Origin: Rhizobium sp. GN54
GTDB taxonomy: Bacteria > Pseudomonadota > Alphaproteobacteria > Rhizobiales > Rhizobiaceae
Assembly: GCF_021026345.1 (NCBI RefSeq)
Contig: NZ_JAJNCZ010000005.1
Coordinates: 248,001-312,000, forward strand
Direction: 5' to 3'
Length of the DNA stretch: 64,000 bases
In this document: piece by piece, positions 9,531-18,638 of the stretch
Layout of the letters: every line of letters begins with the position of its first letter
Numbering within the stretch: the first letter of the stretch is position 1
Position numbers and translations under genes: made by a program
The notes under the pieces: model-generated
Database searches by the model: none
Told to the model about the DNA's origin: nothing
The model's input: only the letters and a program-made list of their open reading frames with translations

Positions 9531-10853
9531 CTACCAGCGGCGTTCGAAACGACGCCTTAACAGGATGGCGCCCAGGTTCATGATGATCAGGAAAACGAGC
9601 AGCACGATGATCGCGCCGGAGGTGCGCTCCACGAAGGCGCGCTCGGCCTCGTTCGCCCACATGTAGATCTGCACCGGCAGCGCCGTCGACGGATCGAGCG
9701 GCGTGGCGGGGATGTTGGCGACGAAGGCGACCATGCCGATCAGAAGCAGCGGCGCGGTCTCGCCGAGCGCGTGCGCCAGGCCGATGATCGTGCCGGTCAG
9801 GATGCCGGGCATGGCGAGCGGCAGGACATGGTGGAACGTCGTCTGCATCTTCGAGGCGCCGAGCCCGAGGGCGGCGGCGCGGATCGAGGGCGGCACGGCG
9901 CGAAGGGCCGCGCGGGTGGCGATGATGATCGTCGGCAGCGTCATCAGCGTCAGCACCAGGCCGCCGACGAGCGGCGCGGAACGCGGCAGGCCGGCAAAGT
10001 TGATGAAGACGGCGAGACCGAGCAGACCGTAGACGATCGAGGGGACGGCCGCGAGATTGTTGATGTTCACCTCGATCAGGTCGGTCAACCGGTTCTTCGG
10101 CGCAAATTCCTCCAGATAGATGGAGGCTGCGACGCCGATCGGCAGCGACAGGACCAGCACGATGCCCATCAGGTAGAGCGAGCCGACCAGCGCCACGCCG
10201 AGGCCGGCGGCTTCCGGGCGGCTCGAATTGCCGTTGACGAACAGGCCCGTATTGAAGCCCGAGGCGAGCACGCCTTCCTCGACGAGCTGGTCCATCCAGG
10301 CGACCTGCCGGTCGGAGACGCGGCGGCTGCTCTCATCGACGGTCATGTCGAACTGGCCCTTGAAGGCGCTGTCGATATTGGCGCTGGCGAGTATCGTCAC
10401 CGGCAGGGTCTTGCCGATGATCGACGGGTCGGACATCACCATGTCGCGCAGTTTCACGCGCGCGCTGTCGGAGAACAGGCCAGATACCTGGCGCAGCGCC
10501 GTCCGGTCGTTCGCGGCGACGCCGAGTTTTTCGGCGAGAGCGTTGCGGACCAGAACCGGATAGTTGGCGGCCTGCAGCACCTTGGGGTCGGTTTCGCGCT
10601 TGTTGTCGGGATCGATGACCTCCTGCGAGAAGGTGATCGGCAGGGTGAGCTCGGTCTGCCAGAAGGCGGTATAGCCCTTGCCGACGACCGACCACAGAAG
10701 CAGGAACAGGAAGACCAGGCCGAAGGCGATCGCTGCCAGTCCGTAGAAGCGGAAGCGGCGTTCGGCGGCGTAGCGGCGGCGGATGCCGATGTCGCGGCGC
10801 ACGGGCGCCGTGGAGATGATCTGGCCGGAAGCCTGTGAGACGATCTCGGTCAT
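9531..10853 (-). CDS. pstA: Phosphate ABC transporter permease PstA
   Basis: A 440-residue inner-membrane permease, longer than the roughly 295-residue enterobacterial PstA because of an N-terminal extension. This extension holds one membrane segment (near residues 35-57) and a periplasmic loop of about 170 residues ([20 protein letters not shown] and so on). The core has five more membrane segments and the EAA-type loop [22 protein letters not shown]. The extended form is usual in Rhizobiales. Its ATG overlaps the pstC stop codon (ATGA), showing translational coupling. Confidence 0.94.
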   Translation of the reverse strand: MTEIVSQASGQIISTAPVRRDIGIRRRYAAERRFRFYGLAAIAFGLVFLFLLLWSVVGKGYTAFWQTELTLPITFSQEVIDPDNKRETDPKVLQAANYPVLVRNALAEKLGVAANDRTALRQVSGLFSDSARVKLRDMVMSDPSIIGKTLPVTILASANIDSAFKGQFDMTVDESSRRVSDRQVAWMDQLVEEGVLASGFNTGLFVNGNSSRPEAAGLGVALVGSLYLMGIVLVLSLPIGVAASIYLEEFAPKNRLTDLIEVNINNLAAVPSIVYGLLGLAVFINFAGLPRSAPLVGGLVLTLMTLPTIIIATRAALRAVPPSIRAAALGLGASKMQTTFHHVLPLAMPGILTGTIIGLAHALGETAPLLLIGMVAFVANIPATPLDPSTALPVQIYMWANEAERAFVERTSGAIIVLLVFLIIMNLGAILLRRRFERRW

Positions 10854-12331
10854 TCGTACTGCTCCCGATACTTGCGGACGATGTAGAGCGCGTAGATGTT
10901 GAGCGCCAGCGTGATGCAGAACAGCGTGATGCCGAGCGCAAAGGCCACGAGCGTCTGCGGGGAGGTGAATTCGAGGTCGCCGGTGAGCTGGTTGACGATC
11001 TTCACCGTCACGGTCGTCATCGGCTCAAACGGGTTGATCTGCATGCGGGCGGCGACGCCGGCGGCGAGCACGACGATCATCGTCTCGCCGATCGCGCGCG
11101 AGGCCGTCATCAGCAGCGCGCCGACGATGCCCGGCAGGGCTGCCGGCAGGATGACGCGCTTGATCGTTTCCGACCGGGTGGCGCCGAGACCGAGCGAGCC
11201 GTCACGCAGCGCGCGCGGCACCGCCGTGATGATGTCGTCGGACAGGGACGAGACGTAGGGGATCAGCATGATGCCCATGACGATACCGGCGGTGATCACG
11301 CTCTGGGCCTGGATGAAGCTCGCATAGTTTCCGGTGACGAGACCGCTCAACTGGGCGGAGATGTCCCGCAGGAACGGGCCGACGGTGACGAGCGCGAAGA
11401 AACCGTAGACGATCGTCGGGATGCCGGCCAGCACCTCCAGCAGCGGCTTTGCCAGGGAACGCATGCGCGGGCTGGCATACTCCGCCATGTAGATCGCCGC
11501 GAACAGGCCGACCGGAACCGCCACGAGCATGGCGACGAAGCCGATGTAGAGGGTGCCTGCGAGCAGCGGGATGAGGCCGAACTGGCCGTTGGAGCTTGCG
11601 CCGGCGCCGGCGAAGCGCGGATCCCAGACGGTGCCGAAGAAGAACTCGTGCGCCGGCACCGCATTGAAGAAGCGCAGAGCCTCGGTCAGCATGGAGGCGA
11701 CGATGCCGACGGTCGTCAGGATGGCGATGGAGGAGGCGAGCAGAAGCGCCCACAGCATGACGCGCTCGACCTGGTTGCGGGCGCGGAACCGGGGCGCGAC
11801 CACGCGCAGGGCGAAGAACGCGCCGACGACCGACAGCGCAATCGCCAGCGCCGACAGCAGCGTGCGGCTCGTCTGCGCCATCGCATTCAGCGTGGCGGCG
11901 GAATCCAGCATGTAGGGCTGCGCTTCGGCGGCGACCGCGACACCCTTGCCCGCAAAGACCGATTGCAGGCTCGAGGGGTCCTGCTTGACGGCGCGCACCT
12001 CGTCTTCCGACAGCCATGGAAGGCCGCGCGCGATGGTCGAGACCATGCCGAAGGCGAGGCTCTGCTGGGCCTGGGACTGTCCCTTCACTTCTTGAGGAAA
12101 GGTGTCGCGGACGGCCGAATTGATGACGAAGGGGCTGACCGCCAGCCAGATGGCGACGAGGATCAGCGGCGGCAGGAAAGCCACCAGCGCCGCGAAGGCG
12201 CCGTAGTAGTTCGGTCGCGAGTGAAGCGCCGAGGACCGCCCTTGCGAAAGGGCCCCCGCCCGCATGCGTCCCAGAATAAAGGCCACCACGGCGATGACCA
12301 GAAGGATGGCAAATAGAAGCGTCGTGCTCAT
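10850..12331 (-). CDS. pstC: Phosphate ABC transporter permease PstC
   Basis: A 493-residue inner-membrane permease. Like PstA it has a long N-terminal addition: a membrane helix at residues 1-22, a second at about 45-70, and a periplasmic stretch before the canonical core. The core carries the EAA loop SLGLGATRSETIKRVILPAALPGIVGALL and the segment YIGFVAMLVAVPVGLFAAIYMAEYASPRMR. The paired extension in both permeases suggests that they contact each other. It starts 82 bases after pstS, with a hairpin between them. Confidence 0.94.
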   Translation of the reverse strand: MSTTLLFAILLVIAVVAFILGRMRAGALSQGRSSALHSRPNYYGAFAALVAFLPPLILVAIWLAVSPFVINSAVRDTFPQEVKGQSQAQQSLAFGMVSTIARGLPWLSEDEVRAVKQDPSSLQSVFAGKGVAVAAEAQPYMLDSAATLNAMAQTSRTLLSALAIALSVVGAFFALRVVAPRFRARNQVERVMLWALLLASSIAILTTVGIVASMLTEALRFFNAVPAHEFFFGTVWDPRFAGAGASSNGQFGLIPLLAGTLYIGFVAMLVAVPVGLFAAIYMAEYASPRMRSLAKPLLEVLAGIPTIVYGFFALVTVGPFLRDISAQLSGLVTGNYASFIQAQSVITAGIVMGIMLIPYVSSLSDDIITAVPRALRDGSLGLGATRSETIKRVILPAALPGIVGALLMTASRAIGETMIVVLAAGVAARMQINPFEPMTTVTVKIVNQLTGDLEFTSPQTLVAFALGITLFCITLALNIYALYIVRKYREQYE

Positions 12332-12373
12332 GCGGATGTCCCAGCCGCCTCATGCGGTATCAGTGCGGAAAGG

Positions 12374-12407
12374 CGGAACCGGCGCAGGATTGTCTGCGCC
12401 GGTTCCG
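12374..12407 (-). terminator. Intercistronic hairpin between pstS and pstC
   Basis: A 13-bp perfect stem (CGGAACCGGCGCA at 12374-12386 with its complement at 12395-12407) and an 8-base loop. No T run follows on the minus strand, so partial termination or 3'-end stabilisation of pstS mRNA is more likely than full termination. It would allow more PstS than permease. Confidence 0.6.
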
Positions 12408-12413
12408 TTTTCA

Positions 12414-13448
12414 TTACATGGTCTTGCCACCTTCGACAGCCGAGCGGATCTCTTCGCGCTCTGCGTCGGGAGCCGAGACGAGGCCGTATTCAGCCAGCGG
12501 GCTGTCGGGGCCGATCATCTGGTCGGATACGAAGAACTCGACATATTCCTTCAGGCCCGGAACGACGCCGATGTGTGCCTTCTTGACGTAGAAGAACAGC
12601 GGGCGCGAGACCGGGTATTCGCCGGACGAGATCGTCTCGACCGAAGGCGTGACGCCGCTGACGGTGGCGACCTTCAGCTTGTCGGCGTTATTTTCGTAGA
12701 AGGACAGGCCGAACACGCCGACGCCGGTCTTGTTGGCGGCGATGCGGGCGAGCGTCTCGGAGTAGTCGCCGTCGATATCGACCGCAACGCCGTCCTTGCG
12801 GACTGCGACGCACTTGGCGTGCTGTTCGTCCTTGTCGGAGACGGCAGCCTTGATCACTTCGGTGGCGCCGGAAGCTTCGCAGCCTTCAGCGAGGACTTTC
12901 TCTTCGAAGACTTCGCGGGTGCCGTGCTTCTCGCCCGGGATGTAGGCAGCGATATCGACGTCCGGAAGCGCCGAATTGACTTCCGACCACTTCTTGTAGG
13001 GGTTGGCGACGAGCTTGCCGTCGACGACGACTTCGGCGGCGAGCGCCTTGTAGATGTCGGCCGGGACGAAGGCGATGTCCGGCAGGCCGGCGTCGGTCGC
13101 GAACACGATGCCGTCATAGCCGATCTTGACTTCCTGGACGTCCGTCACGCCGGCGGCCTTGCAGGCCTCCAGTTCGGATTCCTTGATGGCGCGCGAGGCG
13201 TTGGCGATGTCGATCGTGTCCTCGCCGACGCCCTTGCAGAATTCCTTCAGGCCGGCGCCCGAGCCGCCGGATTCGACGACCGGCGTCTTGAAGTCGCCGA
13301 AGGTCTCGCCGAAGGTCTCGGCAACGATCTTGGCATAGGGCAGAACCGTGGAGGAGCCGGCGATCTGGACCTGGTCGCGCGCAGCGGCAACACCAGCAAA
13401 TGCAACCGAGGCAGCCAGCGCGGCTACGGTGAGGCTAACAGATTTCAT
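12414..13448 (-). CDS. pstS: Phosphate-binding periplasmic protein PstS
   Basis: A 344-residue solute-binding protein. The signal peptide MKSVSLTVAALAASVAFAGVAAA ends near residue 23. Phosphate-site signatures include QIAGSSTVLPYAK (SST loop), ESGGSGAGLKEFC and DIANASRAIKESE. The EKHGTREVFEEK segment matches the PstS of the Rhizobiales rather than that of E. coli. It is first of the transporter genes, with a Pho-box-like region upstream at 13550-13578. Confidence 0.95.
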   Translation of the reverse strand: MKSVSLTVAALAASVAFAGVAAARDQVQIAGSSTVLPYAKIVAETFGETFGDFKTPVVESGGSGAGLKEFCKGVGEDTIDIANASRAIKESELEACKAAGVTDVQEVKIGYDGIVFATDAGLPDIAFVPADIYKALAAEVVVDGKLVANPYKKWSEVNSALPDVDIAAYIPGEKHGTREVFEEKVLAEGCEASGATEVIKAAVSDKDEQHAKCVAVRKDGVAVDIDGDYSETLARIAANKTGVGVFGLSFYENNADKLKVATVSGVTPSVETISSGEYPVSRPLFFYVKKAHIGVVPGLKEYVEFFVSDQMIGPDSPLAEYGLVSAPDAEREEIRSAVEGGKTM

Positions 13449-13549
13449 ATGAATTCTCCCGTTATGGGCTTGTGTGGGTAGGCCGGCGGTCGGCTCATGC
13501 CTGCCGTCGATCAGCGGCCTCTGTCTAGCGCCCGATCGCCATTGCTTTT

Positions 13550-13578
13550 ATGTCAGTTTCGCGAAACATTTATGACAT
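13550..13578 (-). promoter_or_regulatory. Pho-box-like PhoB site upstream of pstS
   Basis: Read on the minus strand, TGTCATAAATG and TGACATAAAAG are separated by one 11-base unit, giving the 11-bp periodicity of Pho boxes. It lies about 100 bases before the pstS start. The middle unit (TTTCGCGAAAC) does not match, so the site is a variant rather than a canonical tandem. Confidence 0.55.
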
Positions 13579-13639
13579 GCCAAGCCGCTGGAAACGCTTA
13601 CTTATTTCCCAGAATGACTGTGGAAGGCCGTCCTTTGTG

Positions 13640-14926
13640 TCAGAACTTGACGACAAAGACCGTGCCCTTGCCGATCTCGGACCTCACCACGAGGCGCGCG
13701 CGGTGGCGGGTGAGGATATGCTTGGCGATGGCAAGGCCGAGACCGGTGCCCTTTTTCGAACGGCTGGCCTCGACATTGACGCGATAGAAACGCTCGGTGA
13801 TGCGCGGTACGTGCTCCGGTGCGATGCCCGGGCCGAAATCGGTGACGGACACCTCGGTGTTGCCGCCCTCGGACGAGGACAGGCGGACCTCGACCCGCTT
13901 GCCTTCCTGCCCGTATTTGCAGGCATTCTCGACGAGGTTCTCGAAGACCTCGATCAGTTCGTCGCGGTCGCCTGTGACCTGTACCGGGTGGGGCGGAAGA
14001 TCCAGGGAAATCTCGACCCCGAGGTCGGCGGCGAACGGCTGCAGGCTGTCGCGCACGTGCCCGAGCAGGGCGCCGAGTTCGACGATCTGATCCGGCGCGA
14101 TGTTGGCCTTGAGCTCCAGCCGCGAAAGCGACAGGAGATCGTCGACCAGCCGGCTCATCCGCGTCGTCTGGTCGTGCATGATGCCGAGAAAGCGCTCGTG
14201 CGCCTTGCGGTCGTCCCTGGCCGGCCCCTGCAGGGTTTCGATGAAGCCCCGGAGCGAGGCCAGCGGCGTGCGCAGTTCATGGCTGGCATTGGCGACGAAG
14301 TCCGACCGCATCCGGTCGATCCGGCGCGCCTGCGAGACGTCGCGGAAGGTGATCAGGATATAGCGCCCGGCGCCGAGACGATGATCGAGCGCCGGCATCG
14401 GCGCCGCGCGGACGATGTAGACCGTCTCTGAGGGCAGCCGTTCGGAGTGTTCGATCTCCTTCGCCTGGCCCGTGGCGATCACGTCGCGCGCCATGTCGAG
14501 AATTCCCGGCGCGCGGATGCGCCCGGCGAGGTCGGCATTGCGCGGGATGGGCCCGAACAGCGCTGTGGCGGCGCGGTTCTGCAGCCGGACCGTCTCGTCG
14601 GCGGTGACGATCAGAACGGGCATGTCGAGGGCGTCGATCAGGGCCGCGATCGCATCGAGCCCGTCGCTCGTCGCCGTCTCCGTGCGCAGGGCCGGAGCGG
14701 TCGCCGGCGGCGACAGCCGCTCCAGGCGTTCGCCGCGTGCAAAGCCCGCGAGCGCCAGCAGCGTGACGACGAAGGCGATCCAGCCGGCCGGGATACCGCC
14801 CATCCACATCAGAAAACCCGTGAAGACGACGGCAGCCAGGAGAACGCGCTCGTCCCAGAGCTGGGCCAAGAGCCACCGGACTGTCGACCCGCGCTCTTCC
14901 ACCAGAATTCCCTTCCTCACCCGCAT
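13640..14926 (-). CDS. phoR: Phosphate regulon sensor histidine kinase PhoR
   Basis: A 428-residue membrane-bound sensor kinase. Two N-terminal membrane helices are at about residues 27-62, and a PAS domain spans about 96-200 (MPVLIVTADETVRLQN onward). The H box has His216 in DFVANASHELRTPLAS; the N box NLVENACKYG, G1 box DFGPGIAPEH and G2 box GTGLGLAIAKHI complete the ATPase domain. PhoR phosphorylates PhoB when Pst flux is low. The gene lies 190 bases upstream of pstS on the same strand and is divergent from ppk2. Confidence 0.94.
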   Translation of the reverse strand: MRVRKGILVEERGSTVRWLLAQLWDERVLLAAVVFTGFLMWMGGIPAGWIAFVVTLLALAGFARGERLERLSPPATAPALRTETATSDGLDAIAALIDALDMPVLIVTADETVRLQNRAATALFGPIPRNADLAGRIRAPGILDMARDVIATGQAKEIEHSERLPSETVYIVRAAPMPALDHRLGAGRYILITFRDVSQARRIDRMRSDFVANASHELRTPLASLRGFIETLQGPARDDRKAHERFLGIMHDQTTRMSRLVDDLLSLSRLELKANIAPDQIVELGALLGHVRDSLQPFAADLGVEISLDLPPHPVQVTGDRDELIEVFENLVENACKYGQEGKRVEVRLSSSEGGNTEVSVTDFGPGIAPEHVPRITERFYRVNVEASRSKKGTGLGLAIAKHILTRHRARLVVRSEIGKGTVFVVKF

Positions 14927-15057
14927 CGGCCTGCTCCGTGATTCTTCGTCAACAGGCAGCCCTACCCTGATTTCATGACATGTTTTTCACGGTGCGCTTG
15001 AAATCGCAATCCGGATGTGGCCTCCTCGCCGCACCGTTGCGCGAAGGAGCCCGGAGT

Positions 15058-15939
15058 ATGGCCATTTTTCCCGACATCAAGCCGGTGGAACTCGAGATCG
15101 GCGGCAAGAAGCGCAGCTTCGACATCGACGACCCGAAACTTCCGGCCTGGGTCGACGACAAGGCATTCTCCTCCGGCGGCTATCCCTATGAGAAGAAACT
15201 CGACAAGGACGAGTACGCGGAAACGCTGGAGCGGCTGCAGATCGAGCTCGTCAAGGCGCAGTACTGGCTGCAGGCGACCGGCAAACGGGTGATCGCAGTC
15301 TACGAGGGGCGAGACGCCGCCGGAAAGGGCGGACTGATCTTCGTCACCCGCGCCTTTCTCAACCCGCGCTCGGCACGGGTGGTGGCGCTCGCCAAGCCCA
15401 CCGAGACCGAGCAGGGCCAATGGTACTACCAGCGCTATGTCTCCCAGTTTCCGACCGCCGGCGAATTCGTGCTGTTCGACCGCTCCTGGTACAACCGGGC
15501 GGGCGTCGAGCCCGTCATGGCCTTCTGCACGCCGGAGCAATACGAGAAATTCCTAGTCGAGACGCCGGATTTCGAACGGATGGTGATCACCGACCGGATC
15601 GTGTTCTTCAAGTTCTGGCTCAACATCGGCCGCGAGATGCAGATCAAGCGTTTCCACGACCGCCGCCACGACCCGCTGAAGACCTGGAAGCTGTCGCCGA
15701 TGGACATCGCGGCGCTGGCCAAGTGGGACGACTACACCGAGAAGCGCGACCGCATGCTCGAGGAGACCCACAAGCCCTGGGCGCCGTGGACGGTCGTGCG
15801 CGCCAACGACAAGCGCCGCGCCCGGATCAACGCCATCCGCTGCATCCTCGACCGCCTCGACTACGACGGCAAGGACAAGAAGGCGATCGGCGAGATCGAC
15901 GACAAGATCATCGGCTCGGGACCGAAATTCCTGAAATAG
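15058..15939 (+). CDS. ppk2: Polyphosphate kinase 2 (single PPK2 domain)
   Basis: A 293-residue cytosolic PPK2 enzyme that transfers phosphate between polyphosphate and nucleotides. Walker [10 protein letters not shown] is at residues 84-92, Walker B-like [12 protein letters not shown] follows, and the lid region contains [19 protein letters not shown]. The ATG at 15058 has GAAGGAG upstream and starts [19 protein letters not shown], matching the family's N-terminus. Its divergent placement from phoR fits a role in phosphate storage. Whether it prefers GDP or ADP cannot be told from the sequence. Confidence 0.93.
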   Translation: MAIFPDIKPVELEIGGKKRSFDIDDPKLPAWVDDKAFSSGGYPYEKKLDKDEYAETLERLQIELVKAQYWLQATGKRVIAVYEGRDAAGKGGLIFVTRAFLNPRSARVVALAKPTETEQGQWYYQRYVSQFPTAGEFVLFDRSWYNRAGVEPVMAFCTPEQYEKFLVETPDFERMVITDRIVFFKFWLNIGREMQIKRFHDRRHDPLKTWKLSPMDIAALAKWDDYTEKRDRMLEETHKPWAPWTVVRANDKRRARINAIRCILDRLDYDGKDKKAIGEIDDKIIGSGPKFLK

Positions 15940-15957
15940 GGAACCGCCCTCGCCCGG

Positions 15958-17124
15958 TCACTCGCCCGGCAGGATGCGGACGGCGAAGAGGTTGACGCCC
16001 GCTCCGGCGCCGGTGACGTCGCTGTTGATCAGGAGGCGGCCCGCCGCACTCGGCGAAAGCGACCCCTCGAAGGTGACCTGGAACAAGAGATCGGTGCGGT
16101 CGGCCACGGCGAACCGATGGCGGCCGCAATTGCCGAGCGTGCCGAAATCGCATTCGACGGAGACCTGAACCGGCTTGCCGCTGTCCGGCTCCACGGTGAG
16201 TGCGATCGTCGAGGTCTTTCCGGCCATGGCCTGCAGCACCTCGGGCGCGACGGCGACGGCAACGGCGCCCTCGCGGTCGGCCGATGTCGAGACGAGCCGG
16301 ACCGCGGGTCCCTCGTCCGTGCTGACCTGCTCGAACCGGCCACCGGCCGCCGCCGACAGGGCGCCGGTGTCGGCGGGATCGAAGACCTCGCGCCAGTCGG
16401 CAGAGAAGCTGTTGTGCGTATCGAGCGCCTCGCCGCCCGTCGGGCCTGCCGGGAAATCCTCCCCGCTCACGCTCTGCGGCGGATTGGCGACGCTTCCGTC
16501 GCGCGCGGACGGCGGCAGAAGCAGGCCGCTGCTCCGCACCCACCAGACGGCCGTCCCCAGCACGGCGACAAGGGTCGCAACGACGAGCAGGAAGGAGAAG
16601 AGCCGCCCCCGGCGCCGTGGCGCCTTGGCGACGCGCGGCGAGGCGGCGACGATGGATTCGGCTTCGGGCGCCGGTTGCCGTGTGGCCGGTCTGGGGCCTG
16701 CCGCAGCCGGCCCGAAGCCATCTCCGCGCTCCGGCCGGATTTCGTCGAGCGTGGGCTCGCGGTCTGCCGCCGGGCCAGCCGGCGCCTCGTTCGCCTTGCG
16801 GGGGATTTCCGGAGCGGGGGAACCCACGCCGCCTGTCGGCTGCGGACGCGGGGCGGATTCCGGGCTGCCGGCGACCGATCCACCGGGGACCGGCTCCTGG
16901 CGCGCGGCCTTCAGCGCTGCGCGCTGTTCGGCCTCGATCTGGCGGATCGTCATCTCCAGGCGATGGCGCTGGGCGGCGATCGCTTCGGGATCGTTGATCT
17001 CCTGCTTGCGCAGGCCCGCCTCAAGCGCATTGCGGGCCGACTGATAGATCCGCGCGCGGGTTTCGGGATTGCCGCTTTCGGCACGCGCCAAAGCGCTTCT
17101 GATGGCCTGTTCCAGTCCGCTCAC
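15958..17124 (-). CDS. Unknown single-pass membrane protein with proline-rich cytoplasmic region
   Basis: The product has 388 residues and I do not recognise its function. The N-terminal 70 residues (LEQAIRSALARAES to RHRLEMTIRQIEAEQ) are helical and charged. A Pro/Ala/Arg-rich region of about 100 residues follows, then one membrane helix (GRLFSFLLVVATLVAVLGTAVWW) and a C-terminal domain of about 190 residues that would be periplasmic, with a cysteine pair in VECDFGTLGNC. The start is the GTG at 17124, with AGGGAGG five bases before; earlier codons lack a ribosome site. It has no close operon partner. Confidence 0.8.
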   Translation of the reverse strand: MSGLEQAIRSALARAESGNPETRARIYQSARNALEAGLRKQEINDPEAIAAQRHRLEMTIRQIEAEQRAALKAARQEPVPGGSVAGSPESAPRPQPTGGVGSPAPEIPRKANEAPAGPAADREPTLDEIRPERGDGFGPAAAGPRPATRQPAPEAESIVAASPRVAKAPRRRGRLFSFLLVVATLVAVLGTAVWWVRSSGLLLPPSARDGSVANPPQSVSGEDFPAGPTGGEALDTHNSFSADWREVFDPADTGALSAAAGGRFEQVSTDEGPAVRLVSTSADREGAVAVAVAPEVLQAMAGKTSTIALTVEPDSGKPVQVSVECDFGTLGNCGRHRFAVADRTDLLFQVTFEGSLSPSAAGRLLINSDVTGAGAGVNLFAVRILPGE

Positions 17125-17370
17125 ATTGCCTCCCTGGGGGCCCGCGCACGGCCCGTGCCGCGTAGGCAAACGAGCCCAAGGCGTCTTCGTTGTCGTCTGT
17201 TAAGAATTCGGTAAACGTTGAAGCCACTTTCCGCAAGTCTCGGATGATGCAGGGCAAGTCGCCGCCGGGGATAACGGAAAGGCTGCGGTCTCCCGTCTCC
17301 CGGACCCCAAGGCGGGATCGCGTGGCAGCCTGCGCCACCTTTGCAACGACGGTGAACACTGCTAGGGTCG

Positions 17371-17391
17371 TTGACGTTTTCGTAAACGTAA
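17371..17391 (+). promoter_or_regulatory. LiuR/FadR-like operator upstream of the nitronate monooxygenase-like gene
   Basis: TTGACGTTTTCGTAAACGTAA, 20 bases before the start codon, resembles the TTTACGTNNACGTAAA palindromes known for the MerR-type regulator LiuR of branched-chain amino acid and fatty-acid degradation in proteobacteria. A closely related perfect palindrome stands before fadD at 26387. Confidence 0.4.
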
Positions 17392-17410
17392 TTATAGCCC
17401 GGACCGCGAC

Positions 17411-18373
17411 ATGACCCTGCCTGCCATCCTCCGCGACAAACTCCGTTTGCCCGTCATCGCCTCTCCCCTCTTCATCATATCGCATCCCGAACTGACGCTG
17501 GCGCAGTGCAAGGCGGGCGTCGTCGGCGCCTTTCCGGCGCTGAACGCCCGGCCGGAGGCGCAGCTCGACGAATGGCTGGCGGAGATCACCGAGGCGCTGC
17601 GCGACCACGACGCGCGGCATCCGGATCGCCCGGCCGCACCCTTCGCCGTCAACCAGATCGTCCACAAGTCGAACCGGCGGCTCGAGCACGACCTCATGCT
17701 GTGCGTCAAATACAAGGTGCCGATCGTCATCTCGTCCCTCGGCGCCGTTCCCGAAGTCAACGACGCCATCCATTCCTATGGCGGCATCGTCCTGCATGAC
17801 GTCATCAACAACCGCCACGCCAATTCGGCGATCCGAAAGGGCGCCGACGGGCTGATCGCGGTGGCGGCCGGGGCCGGCGGACATGCCGGCACGCTCTCTC
17901 CCTTCGCTCTCGTCCAGGAGATCCGGGCCTGGTTCGAGGGGCCGCTCATCCTCTCCGGCGCGATCGCCACCGGCGGCGCCATCCTCGCCGCCCAGGCGAT
18001 GGGCGCGGACATGGCCTATATCGGCTCCCCCTTCATCGCCACGACCGAGGCGCGCGCCAGCGATGCCTACAAGGCGGCCATCGTCGAGGCGAAGGCGGCC
18101 GACATCGTCTACTCCAACGCCTTCACCGGCATCCACGGCAACTACCTGCGCTCGTCGATCCGCGCTGCGGGCCTCGACCCCGACAACCTGCCGGAAGCCG
18201 ATCCGACCAAGATGGATTTCGAGAAGGCCGAGACCGGCGCCAAGGCCTGGAAGGACATCTGGGGCTGCGGCCAGGGTATCGGCGCCATCAAGGACATCAC
18301 GAGCACAGAGACCTTCGTGGCGCGACTGGAGGCGGAATACCTGACCGCCCGCCAGCGCCTCGCCACCCTCTGA
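17411..18373 (+). CDS. Nitronate monooxygenase-like flavoprotein
   Basis: The 320-residue TIM-barrel protein belongs to the 2-nitropropane dioxygenase / nitronate monooxygenase family, which oxidises nitronates with FMN. Visible segments are LPVIASPLFIISHPELTLAQCKAGVVGAFPAL at the first strand, VNQIVHK, the FMN-phosphate site GADGLIAVAAGAGGHAG and LSGAIATGGAILAAQAMGADMAYIGS. The HAGT/GGHAG region contains the usual catalytic histidine. The substrate is uncertain, since many members in this family act on other compounds. A LiuR-like operator suggests co-regulation with fatty-acid or branched-chain amino-acid breakdown (inference). Confidence 0.88.
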   Translation: MTLPAILRDKLRLPVIASPLFIISHPELTLAQCKAGVVGAFPALNARPEAQLDEWLAEITEALRDHDARHPDRPAAPFAVNQIVHKSNRRLEHDLMLCVKYKVPIVISSLGAVPEVNDAIHSYGGIVLHDVINNRHANSAIRKGADGLIAVAAGAGGHAGTLSPFALVQEIRAWFEGPLILSGAIATGGAILAAQAMGADMAYIGSPFIATTEARASDAYKAAIVEAKAADIVYSNAFTGIHGNYLRSSIRAAGLDPDNLPEADPTKMDFEKAETGAKAWKDIWGCGQGIGAIKDITSTETFVARLEAEYLTARQRLATL

Positions 18374-18426
18374 AGCCCTTCTCTCCGGATGCCAAGGAGA
18401 AAATTGCCGGTGCGGAAACAGATGAC

Positions 18427-18455
18427 TTGAAATCTTGCCGCAATGCGGCTATCAG
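18427..18455 (+). promoter_or_regulatory. Candidate promoter of tRNA-Thr
   Basis: TTGAAA at 18427-18432, a 17-base spacer and TATCAG at 18450-18455 place the start of transcription near 18462, about 36 bases before the mature tRNA. Confidence 0.4.
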
Positions 18456-18497
18456 CCCCACACATTCCGGCCCACGATGCTTCGAGGCCGGAAGCGG

Positions 18498-18573
18498 GCC
18501 GCTTTAGCTCAGTCGGTAGAGCACATCATTCGTAATGATGGGGTCACGTGTTCGAGTCACGTAAGCGGCACCA
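18498..18573 (+). tRNA. tRNA-Thr (anticodon CGT)
   Basis: A 76-base tRNA with encoded CCA. The acceptor stem pairs GCCGCTT (18498-18504) with AAGCGGC (18563-18569), the discriminator is A, and CCA follows. The D stem/loop is TAGCTCAGTCGGTAGAGCA, the anticodon stem CATCA/TGATG encloses TTCGTAA with anticodon CGT at 18531-18533, and the T arm contains GTTCGAGTC. It reads the ACG threonine codon. Its 3' end is the attachment site of the integrative element that follows. Confidence 0.97.
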
Positions 18574-18575
18574 TT
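18557..18575. repeat. attL: 19-bp core repeat in tRNA-Thr 3' end
   Basis: TCACGTAAGCGGCACCATT occurs here within the T arm, acceptor and CCA end of tRNA-Thr and again identically at 24358-24376. Direct repeats of a tRNA 3' end around an integrase gene mark the borders of an integrated element. Confidence 0.93.
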
Positions 18576-18638
18576 CTCTTTCAAATCAAGGACTTGAGTA
18601 GCGGTTTCCGAAGATGGGACATCCGACAAGGACATTCC

